Assembly (NCBI GenBank): GCA_905221605.1
Contig: CAJNDS010002737.1
Span: 224,032 to 288,031, forward strand
DNA: 64,000 nt
Source of the DNA: Symbiodinium natans
Lineage: Eukaryota > Sar > Dinophyceae > Suessiales > Symbiodiniaceae
Reading direction: 5' to 3'
A program made the position numbers and the translations under genes. Positions 24,371-34,420 of this stretch are shown here, one piece after another; position 1 is the stretch's first letter, and the number at the start of each line of letters is the position of its first letter. The notes below the pieces were generated by a model, which worked only from the letters and a program-made list of their open reading frames with translations, had not been told where the DNA came from and ran no database searches.

Positions 24371-26920
24371 CGATCAAATGCGCATGCAACAGCCCGCGAC
24401 TCCTGAGCCTGGCCCGTTATCGGATTTCGGCCTCTGAAGCAAAAAGACACGTCAAGCAACGCATCAACAGCAAGCAAGGAAATCGAGCGTTCTCTGTGTT
24501 TCTTTTGTGCTTCACCATGCAGCAAAGCTGCTGCTCGACTTCAGCGGACACGACCTTCAACAAATCACAAGAACAAGGACGACATCAGTACAGAAAGACC
24601 CTGCATTGTGGAGCGCACGCTGCACGGTACAGCGCCCGGCAGCCATCACCACCATAGGACAGCACTTCGAACCTGTTCTCATCAGAGAGTACAAGACATC
24701 CGGAGCCAGAACAAAGCAATGGCAGGAAAAGACGGGCCTGTACAGATCTTGATTCCAGTTGATGGCTTGCCGGTGGCATTCCGCTGAATAGCCATATCTG
24801 AACTCACCTCTTGCCTGCCCAAGAGGTTTGTTGGACATTGCTGGAGCACTGTACAAGGCAGTTCTCGCGTCTGGCCAACATCAAGCCTTCCTCTCTTTGC
24901 ATATTCGGTCATGTGGATGAGGTGGATCTTCGTCCTTGACAGCGTCTGGCTGGTGAGGCACTGGTAGCAATGTGGCATTCGGGGTAGCTTGGGTCTTCGG
25001 CTGAAGCGACGCATGATCTTCCCAGAGAACGCTACGGGAACGATTGGCAGTGTGCAGAGAGTCACAACTCAAGATTCAAAATGGCCCGACTCGGACAACT
25101 ACGGGCATCGTCCAGAAACCATATTGTGCACCAGCTCTCACGGATTCTCACGGACACTGCGTAACAACTGAAGCACCCCACCAATGTTCGGCCATGGCCC
25201 GAGGCATATGAAAATCATGTAGAAACACTCTGGCTCCAAGCTCCGGGCCCGCGGATTCAGAACGTAAGAAGCACCCGACCGAAGCAGAGCAGGATTCCCA
25301 CCCTGCACATGATGCTCTCCTCTCGCGTTCCACTCAAGCTCCTCAATTTTCCAATCACCATCAAGTGCCCGGAAAACCTGGTTTACTGGAAATAGCGTGG
25401 CCAAGCAACTTTGTGAAATTTAGAATACAAACAATGGACTTTTGCAGCTTTGTGTAACATACGCAAGCAGCAATGCCTCCGGCGACTTCTTGATTCCACC
25501 CTGCAATGTTGGAGGCACTGGCACAAGCATAGGGCCTCTGAGCAAAGCAACTTGCTTCCAACCTCGGTCTTCCGCCGGGTGCTCTTCGCATCTTTCCACT
25601 GCTCCATCGTTTCTTTGCTTACTCGTCCCTTGCAGGGCAATAAGATGCAGGCCTGGAGCATCCTAGAGGCCTCTTACCAAGACAATCTGTCGACCCTCCC
25701 GGGAGTGAGTGGCACTTGCGTGGATTCGTGTGTGGTGCCGCTCATGCTGTTTGTAGGTACCCCAGCTCACCATGAACGCCACCCCACCGCCTGTTCACCC
25801 GCCCCTAAGTTCCCGCACATCCGGCACACAATTGCACGGATCCAGCGTGTTGGGGGGGCCGCCTCGATCCTCACGCTCAAACCCAGTGCTGCACCCAAAA
25901 AGGCAGCATCGACACCTGCAGCCTCCACGATGCGCCCCAAACAGCCCTCGTTTCTAGGAGCCACCGGGACGAGCATCAGCAGCTTCCTGTGAATGGACCC
26001 AAGACGAAAACTCGCGCATGCTTCTTCCCTCTTTCCTGACGCGTCTCTCCCCCCTCGCGGTGGGGTGGGCTAGCGTGACTAGTGACAACATTGACAACCT
26101 GTGCTTGAGTGTAGGGTTGGCAAATGCTGCCAGTGGGGTGGTTGTGTCTGGCGATCTCTGGTGGTTCTGTCTGGGCCCTAACCGGCAGGCCGTTCAAAGA
26201 ACATCCGCTCAAACGCCAACCTTGCGCTTCATGCTCTGCTGGAAGAGCAGCTCGTGGTCTTGAGCACAGCCTGGCACTTTCATGTTTCGAGCACATGGAC
26301 AGCAACTTGAAGTGCCAAACTTAATTTCCGCACCTTGCGCATACTCGAATGCCTGCACACAAAAAAGGGAAACACCTTCATGTAAACACCACTCGTTACG
26401 GACAGAACTCTTTGCACACTCTCTTTCTGTCTGCCTCTTTGAGGGAGCCAACCACGCTCAGTCTACTCCCTCTGCCTCTCCCGTTGCACGTCATCGCACT
26501 TATGGTTTGCCGGGCGAGCCTTTCTGACACCTGGACTATCCGCCTGCACATAGCAGTGGTTACCTGGGGCCGGGTGGTTCTAATACTCACACAACGATAG
26601 TACCCTCTGCATCTAAGCCACATCGCCCAGTCTAAGTCTAAGCTCTGGGCTTGCAAAGGAGGGGTCCTCTGATCGCAGCTTCAAAGGGTGCGCCAAACCG
26701 ATGCTGCTTGACAATGAGAAGAACAGTTTTCGACATGACCCGGTCCGCCACAATGTTGTGTGTACACGCGTGGGTTGGCTGACCTTCCAGCTTCACATCC
26801 ACAACAGGAACGCAAACTAAGACTTGAGGTGCAAAGCCTGCTGGATGCAGGGTCCACTCATCCTGAAAATGCAGCAATCGTCCCCAAAACACACTCAGGG
26901 CACAAAAACATGTATCCTGT

Positions 26921-26958
26921 GCATCATGTGCATCATGTGCATCATGTGCATCATGTGC
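26921..26958. repeat. 9-bp tandem repeat
   Basis: Four copies of GCATCATGT in direct head-to-tail array. There are no spacers, so it is a minisatellite and not a CRISPR-like array. Confidence 0.9.
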
Positions 26959-27539
26959 CACGCTCCTGGGGCCGCAATGGTCCAGGATCCTCGTAGCTGT
27001 GCTGGCCGCGGTTGAAAATCGCTTGGGCCGCCAGCCCTGTCGAGTCAAAAAACCACGTTCAGCCAAGGTTCCCTAAAAGCTCACTAAGCAGTACATGGGC
27101 CCTCTACAGGCGGCCTTCACGCAGACGAACCTGCTTTCAGAGCACAGAAGCTGCACACGCACTCAGGGCCACGCTTGCAAGTTAAGCTTTGCAGCTGGGA
27201 AACGCCACGATCCGTGAAGGCAGCTGACATCGCTCTACGCTGTGCGGGCCTGCCACAACTGAAGATCATACTTCTAGAGATTCTAGAGTTTGCGATCGGC
27301 GTTCACAGAGTGAGAGTTTCGAGCCTTTGCGCATCCTTGATTCTTGCTGTAGACGGCGTGGCTGGCTGGTTGCGAAGAACTGCCCGAGTGCGAACAGCTC
27401 CAAATTTGACAGGTACAACTTTGCAACACAAAATGTGAGTCATTGACTAAAACTATACAACGCATGGGCGAGCTTGATGTCTTCACAGCCCAGACTGTTG
27501 AAGGTACACCTCCACTCTCACGTATCATTGCATGCTGGG

Positions 27540-29160
27540 GCCCGGCACCTTGGAGAATTCGTGCGTCACTGAGAAAGTCTACATGTTCGTCATCAGCAGC
27601 CTTGCAGCATGTGGCCACGCACTACACAACATGACACTCACAAGAGCAAGCCCCGACACCTGTTGCGCTTTCCTTCTTTCCTGATCCACTTCGTTTAAAT
27701 GGCCAGCCTGGGGAACTTTCAGAAAGGCAAAGGCTTCGTCTACCATGCTGGTGTGCAAGGCTGGGTTAGAGTGGGACATTGGTTTGACTCTGGATGGCTG
27801 AGTCTGGTGCCATATGAGATTGTCTTGAGTGCCTTGGCAGAACAAGCCATCAAAGAGGGGGGCTTGCAACCCTGGGACCCAGTCTCCAAAGTCTATTCCG
27901 TGATGCTGAGCATCAGACTGCAAGTTCTCGACAAGAGCTACCCAGGTCTTGGGATCAACCCGCTGGCCATTCCTGAAGGACGTGTGAAGGGAGGGGAGCT
28001 GCCCTGGATGCAAGATGACGAACGTGCATGGGGCCGAGCCCGAAAAGGTTGCGGATCTGCGTGTGGACAGAGGGCCCATCTTCCAGGTCAACAGCCATCA
28101 GTGCTGTTCGCCTGCCGCTCGTAAGAACTGGATGAGGAAGGTCAGAAAAGACAAGTCAATCAACGTTGTACATGCAAATGTCGTTGACACTATTTGCCCA
28201 CCGTATCCTGTTCCCCCCCCCCACCTTCGAAGCTGCTCCGGCAACCTCAACGGACGGAACAAGTAGCAAGGAAGGCAACAGTTGCGTTCTTTGACAGTGC
28301 CTCACGAATGTGTGTCTCTAAATGTAGTTATACATATAAATGTCAGCAAATATGCAGCGGGACGTTCACTCTCGTTAACTGTTGATTCGAGTCAAGCAGT
28401 CAACGCTGGAAGCTAATTGCACTGAAGGCATGCTTGCGCCTGGCATCAGCAACCGAGCAAAACATAGCAAAACTGTCGTGCAGGAGTACCTGGTCGGGGT
28501 CGAGGACTGCCCTGTTGATGCTCCAAGGTCCGCAGTTGGCCTCAACTTTCGAAACATAGATACTTCTAGCGCTGGCATCGAACTACGACTCGGTTCCCGC
28601 CCGAAATTCCAGTTTTTGCTTCTCTAGATCTCTTTCACTCATGCGGGAGCAACCGCAACCGGGTGGGGACTCGAGGCCGCTGCGATCGCTGCACCGGCGA
28701 AGCACCTCCTGCAATGCATGCACGACAAAAGGTTCCAGTTGAGATTTAAGTACTCTTGGAGGTGGGCGTTCTGAGGCGTGCTTGCAGAACCTTGTCCACA
28801 CTCTGATTTCTAGACACGCCCTTGACATCGATGAGGTGGACCGAGGGATCAGGACAGATTGATACACGAGAAACTATCACACAGTATCATACAGTCATAC
28901 GCTGCGGAATCAAGGCCACGTACTGCCTTTGGTTTCACACTCAGGGAGTTTAAGACTGTGGATTCACATCCGGGACATACAGGTTGCTCCCAAACCTGCG
29001 ACTTGAACTTCCAGCACCCGAGAATCGGTTGAGACCACAACTCGGCGAGCTTCGGGATGCAGGGGGTCTCATACAACAGAATTCAACAGAATCCATCCCT
29101 TGAATCCGAGCCGGTCCTGTGCCTGATGACGCTGGCACTGGATCAGGGGCAGCCTATGAA
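27540..29160 (-). CDS. unidentified spliced gene, copy 1 (exon fragments)
   Basis: Within the tandem unit, several minus-strand frames stay open and conserved against unit 2, with differences concentrated at third codon positions or giving conservative changes. In transcription order they are: AQDRLGFKGW (about 29130), VVHALQEVL (28735), LRPTADLGASTGQS (28545), EDGPSVHTQIRNLFGLGP (28085-28030), KTWVALVENLQSDAQHHG then IDFGDW (27955-27875), GLFCQG (27850), and CCKAADDEHVDF then LSDAR (27605-27555). I do not recognise the protein family. Exact splice sites and the gene ends are not fixed, and some fragments may be in different frames because of introns or decay. The conservation pattern, not the function, is what I can support. 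Confidence 0.5.
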
Positions 29161-30079
29161 GTGAGCAAAGCAGCAGGGAAATCGGCACGATCTAAGCACT
29201 GTTCAGTGTTGCCGAGACGCGTGGCTAAAGGCTGCTTAAGGAGCGGACCGCTGTAGAATCGGGACCACTGGTGGAAGACTCCCTGCAAGGAAGCTTCCCA
29301 AGCCAGATACTGCAACGCGAGCTCCTTCACTCGCCAGATGCTCAATCGCTGAGCATTTTCACTGCGCTGTTACTCCCAAGCGCCCGTTGTCATTACTGCC
29401 ATCACCTACATCGCTCCGCAGGCATACTTGCAGGCAAGTCTGCACACAGAACAATCAACACCTCATGCTTGCTGCGAGCAGGGTGGAGTTGATTGGAGGC
29501 TATTGGAGTTGCGTCTTTCCATTTTGGCTGTGAAGTCGACCAGCGCCGAATTGAGATTGACATCTTGCCGTGCACACCGGCACTGTCATATTCTCAACCA
29601 GTGCCCTCGGCATGAGTTGAACGGACAAGTGAACGGCTGTAACGTATCTAATGCACTCTTGCATGTACTATGGTAGCTCTTGCAAGTCAAAGGACCCCTT
29701 GCAGAACGGAAGTCCACCAAAGTTCCGCATCCAGCCCTCGTGAAGCAAAGGCTTGACCCTTTTGAATATACAAGCAATGAGGAAGGGCAGCCGTTGGCCG
29801 CAAAAAGGTGGTGCTTCTGTCAGCCGCATGCACACACGAAGCTCCCCAGCCTCGGCCGTGGTGCGGTCTGAGGCCTGCATCGTCACCGTTCATGTCTGGC
29901 AGTATTTGACACAACTTGAAGCCATGGACTGAACTGCGAATGCATCTCGACAGGACCAACCTGGTCTTCTGCCGCTGAAGGGCCTGGGGCACACGTGATC
30001 ACACTGGAATTTCCTGCCTCGTCGAATCCCCTGAACCCACAACTACACATGTGAGTCTCGTTAAATGGCTTACCACCCC

Positions 30080-30735
30080 CCACCGGGACTTCTAGTAAGC
30101 ACGAGGTTATCCGCTCTGGAAGAATCTTGATTCGGCCGTGGCGGGTCACGTAGCGCTAAATGTGTTAAGATTAAACTAAGTAGGGTTAAGCAGGGTTGTA
30201 TATGCAGTAGGATAACCGGATAAGCCCTCTACTTTGTACCAAAACGTTGCTTACTATGTAGTCTATGTAGTCCCCGATCCTAAGAGTGGGCCGCGGATAA
30301 GGGCAAACACGCCGGAACGGGGCCAAGCCACACCGGCCATGTTGGGTCCGGACACCGACAAGCTGGTCAGGCAGGGTCTGTGTAGTGACAGTGGGGACAA
30401 ACACTGGTGTGCCGAGACAGATGTCATGACGGATCGGCCGGGTTGCAATGTTGGCGCGGGGCCGCAACGCCGAGACCGTCCGAGACCGCATCCAGGTCAG
30501 GAAGGACACCGAGCGTCGATCTTGGCAGGTTATACCTGGGGGTTCTTACATCGGTGCGCCGACACACCGATCCGCTGGCTGAGGGTCTGCGGAACGCGCA
30601 GGGGGAAATGTTCCAATACCCCGAATGCGCCGACATGCCGGAAAGGAGGAACATTTTTGGTGTCTCAGTCAGGGCGGGGCCATGTATCGTTGCAAGCGAC
30701 GCTGTCAGCAATCACCCTGCACTGGGGAGCCAGCT
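30080..30735. other. insertion specific to unit 1
   Basis: About 650 nt without counterpart at the homologous place in unit 2. It contains GGCGGGTCACGTAGCGCTAA (30136), nearly repeated at 783 (GGCGGGTCATGTAGCGCTAA). No open frame of interest or terminal repeat was identified, and its nature is unknown. Confidence 0.45.
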
Positions 30736-30959
30736 AAGGCAGCATTCATCAAGCCCACCCCCTGCTTTCGAGGTGCCGACCTGGGCAGTACAGGGCGCAA
30801 AACATCAACAGCTCGCCAGAGCGTGCGCGGTCTGATCCCAAAATCTTCAAAAAAAAGAGGCACCTCGGCCAAACCTGAAATCCGGACCGTGTTGGGCCAA
30901 TGCTGTTGGCCCTCAGACCTTCAGCGCCTCAGCGCACAAACAAGACCCGGTACAACCAA

Positions 30960-33900
30960 GCTGAACAGGCGGTGTGGGCGAGCATGGTGCTTTCGTAACC
31001 TGGACTGCTTTGGCTCGTACGTGCATCACTGGGATAATCTACATGCTCGTCATCAGCAGCCTTGCAGTATGTGGCCGTGCACTTCTTTCGGAACATGACT
31101 CAAAAGAGCAAGTCCCGACACCTGCTGCGGTTCGACTACAGGGCCATCCTGAGAAACTTTCTGGCAACGAGGAATACACTCGTTGGCTACTTGGCTCTGT
31201 ATGGCTGAGTCCGGCGCCATCGGTTGCCTTTGCAGAACAAGTTATCAACCCGAACTTCTTCAGGCACTTCGGCCCCTAAACACGAGGTCTTGCAAACCTG
31301 TCTCCAAATTCTACTCCACAATGCTGAGAAGGCGGCACATCCTCGGTGAAAGCTACCCAGGTCTTGGCCCGCTGGGCGTTCCTCACAGATGTGTGAAGGT
31401 GAAAGTGGCCCAGACGGTGGTGAATGGCCATGATGTGCACGAGGATGCACGAGGGCCGAGCCCGAAGAGCTTGCGGTTCTGCGTGTGGACGGGGGGCGCA
31501 TCTTCCGGCTCAGCGGGTGATGCTCGCCTGCCACTCGCAGCAAAGGATGGGGATGAACGTCGTCATGCAAACACTTTTGCCCACCGTCCCTCCTACTCTC
31601 CCGCACCTTCGGAGCTGCTCCGGCAACCTCAGTGGATGGAACAGGCAGCAAGGAAAACAACAGATGTGGTCGGTCTTTAACGATGCCTCATGGATGGCAA
31701 CATGCCCATAAAAAATCACGCATTCCGGCACGAAACGCCATAATCCGGAGTTCTTCGAAACGCTTGGCCAAATCCACTGTACTCAAGCTTGCACATGATG
31801 GGACACTGACGGCTGCAACCATGTAGTGCAACGAGATGCCTAGGAAACCTTGTCTTAGGCGATCTTCGACCTTACCTTCTCAAATCGCCGACTCAGATCC
31901 CTCCATGTCCGTTCAATATTTGAAGCGACCAATGGGAACCGGATAGATGCCCTGACAAAGTTTGTCAGGACGCCCCCTTGACACCTCCTGACGTGTTGCC
32001 TTCGCCTTCCCTGGGCTCCAGGCGCCGCGGCAGCATGCATTAGCGTTTTTGTATGAAAAGTCCTGCTGCTTCGAGTCTAGCAGTCTAGCATTCCACAAAC
32101 AAGAAGTAGAAGGCACTTGCACTGCGCACGTGCTTCTGCATGCGTGCACCAGCACGAAACTGAATAAACGTGATTCGGGAATCTGAAGAACACGGATTCG
32201 GGAACCCGCGGATTCGTGAATCAGGACAGCTGTGGAAACTGGAAGGGCAGATTCGGACAATTGCAAGGGCGACTGCAGCCGCTGACTACTTCTTACTGTT
32301 CTGCATCAAATTTTGCGCCACCCTCAGAAATAGAGGCAGGCTTGCCTCACCCTAAGCCCTCAAGGGCCGCAGCTGGAAACCACGGATTCGCCGCGAAGCT
32401 GAAAAGCGCACATTCGGGAAACTTGAAAAACGCAGGGGCATGAACAAGCCAGCGACAACCCTGAACGGGGCATGTTCCTGAAATTGCATGGCTTTCCGAG
32501 TCGGGAAGTTTCCTGAATCTTGTCCTGAATCGAGTGGAACCAGTTTCCTGAATCGCGTGATTTCCTGAAACGCGGTTTCCTGATTCAAGTGAAGCCGGCT
32601 GCCTGAATCATGTGGTTTTATGATTTATGGTTTTTTGAATCGCGATGAGGCAGTTTCCGGAATCGCCTGGTTGCTAGCAACGTAGTTTCCCGAATCGCCG
32701 GAGTTTTCCAGAATCCCGGTTTCCTGAATCGCGTCCAGCTTCTGAATCGCAGTCGAATCGTAAAACTGTGGTGCAGCACCCACTCAGGATGAAGCTCTGC
32801 AGACTGCCCAGGTGATGCGCCCAGGTCCGCAGTGGGCCTCAAACTTCGACTGGGTTCTGTTGTTATCAAACAACGTCGTTTTCTTGTCGAGGTCGCCGCG
32901 CTCGCTGGACTGGCGAAACGCCTCCTCCCAGCACATTCTGCAAAGCATGCACAACAACGCTGCTCGCACAGTGTGTCGCAAACTTCTTCGTTGCATTCTG
33001 CCTCCAACCCCCTTGCTGCAGTACCCTAAGTACTCTGACTACTTCGGCATCGACGAGGCTGATTCCATCCGTGTGCACTGGTTGCTCCCAAATTTGCAGC
33101 ACACCCATCCGTTGAATCCGAGCCGGTCCTGTGCCTGATGACGCTGCCACCGGAGCGGGTGCAGCCTGTGAGGAAGTCTTCCAACATGACTGAGCAAAAC
33201 AACAAAACTAATCTGCGCGATCTGCGCATTGGTCAGGGGGTTGCCAAAACACATGGCTAACGGCCGCTTGAGGAACGGACCAATGTGGAATCGGGATCAC
33301 TGGCAGGAGACTCCCTGCAAGATAGTTGCCCAAGCCACATAATGCGATGCTTCCACGTGAGCTCCTTCAACCCCTTTTAATGGACAATCGCTCAGCTTGT
33401 TCAGTTCATCCCAACTTTCCGTCACATTGCCATTATATACCTCGCTCCGCAGACTTACCGATCGCGAACAGACGATCGGCAAGTCTGCACACAGAACTAA
33501 CACCGGATGCAGAGCCGGGTGATGGCTGATTTGCTGGTGTGTCATTTCACTGTGCAAAGTCTAGCAATGCTGTGCATTGAGATTGACACCCTTGACACGT
33601 ACACCGGCAATTTGAACGGATACTCTGCCGCTCACACGCCTAGTTCCATCTAACAGAAGGAGGCTCCGAAGATTCAATCACACTCGTTCCGATCCTCATG
33701 TGCTAGCTGCTGGCACACAGCTACTTGCCAGATGTAAGGTTGCCCACACTCTTCAGCAACCCAGGCAGAGGTTCAAAGAACTCACAAAACTCACATGTTA
33801 TAGAACTTGGAATAATCTGGGCTGACGTTATTTGAACTGGATGCAACTGCCACATGTTCCAAACATCGTAGCTAAGACAGGTTCCGCATCCAGCACAAAC

Positions 33901-34420
33901 TTGACCCTTTTGAAGGAGCCCGTGCAAAGCAAAGAGGAAGGGCAGCCGTTGGCTGCAAAAGAGATAGTTGCTTCTGTCGGCCGCACACACAAAGCACCCC
34001 AGCCTCGGCCGTGGTGCGGTCTGAGGCCTGGCTTAGGACAGCACTGATGGGCTTTGTTGCGAAAGCATCTCCAAAGGAGCAGCCTGTTCTTCTGCCGCTG
34101 AATGGCCTCGCGTGCACATGATCACGCATGGCTTGTCCTGCCCTCATCAACCCACTGAATCCACTGCATACTGAGACCGGGAAGCCCGCATTCATCAAGC
34201 CCACCCCCTGCTTTCGAGGTGCCGGCCTGGGCAGTACAGGTGTGGTCTGAAGGCACCAGCAGCTCAAACCATTAGAGTGCGCACATGTGTGCACGGATGT
34301 GCGCACGGTCTGCCTCCAAGACAGAAGCACTTCTCGGCCAGACCTGAGGCCTAGACCGCGTTGGGCCAGCACGGTTTGCCCTCATGCCTTCAGGACCTCA
34401 GTGCTCAAACCGGCCCAAGC
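30960..34420. repeat. ancient tandem duplication, unit 2
   Basis: Second unit of the 3.4-kb tandem, following unit 1 directly. It carries its own insertion at about 31700-32765, rich in a degenerate motif around TTCCTGAATCGCG / GATTCGGGAA (32165-32760), absent from unit 1. Confidence 0.85.
31020..33160 (-). CDS. unidentified spliced gene, copy 2 (exon fragments, possibly decayed)
   Basis: Counterparts of the copy 1 fragments: AQDRLGFNGW (33140), VVHALQNVL (32960), LRPTADLGASPGQS (32845), EDAPPVHTQNRKLFGLGP (31505-31450), KTWVAFTEDVPPSQHCG then VEFGD (31365-31305), NLFCKG (31245) and YCKAADDEHVDY then PSDAR (31080-31030). For the LRPTADLGAS exon the two copies differ at CCA/CCC, CTT/CTG, GGA/GGC and TCC/TCT, all silent, which is the best evidence that this is protein-coding. 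Whether this copy is still functional is unclear, since frames before 31187 shift relative to copy 1. Confidence 0.5.

Larger units (their letters stand above)
22168..27440. other. unassigned region with exon-like fragments
   Basis: No nameable gene. The most exon-like pieces are on the minus strand. At about 25395-25260 an AG|GTT acceptor is followed by an open frame with VFRALDGDWKIEELEWNA and GEHHVQGGNPALLRSG. At about 25650-25560 there is a frame with GRVSKETMEQWKDAK. At about 22605-22480 there is a frame with GDFVHHVRDGYLVKDEHC next to the start of synthetase copy B. None matches a family I recognise. A (CA)n run is at 24337-24368 and a 9-bp tandem repeat at 26921-26958. Confidence 0.35.
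27450..30935. repeat. ancient tandem duplication, unit 1
   Basis: Homologous blocks recur in the same order in unit 2 (30960-34420): 27553-27650 with 31027-31125, 27927-28100 with 31345-31510, 28526-28550 with 32820-32845, 28700-28745 with 32905-32955, 29099-29140 with 33113-33150, 29725-29878 with 33886-34028, and 30749-30930 with 34194-34400. Similarity within blocks is roughly 75-85% by eye, with large indels between them. About 650 nt at 30080-30735 is present only in unit 1. Confidence 0.85.

Noticed and set aside
26921-26958. Regularly repeated GCATCATGT resembling an array
   Set aside because: Units are contiguous without spacers in a eukaryotic context, so it is a minisatellite and not CRISPR.
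29518-29528. CCATTTTGGCT, an 11-nt match to the dinoflagellate spliced leader
   Set aside because: Flanking bases do not match the leader on either side, there is no adjacent coding sequence, and the chance of one such match in 64 kb is a few percent.
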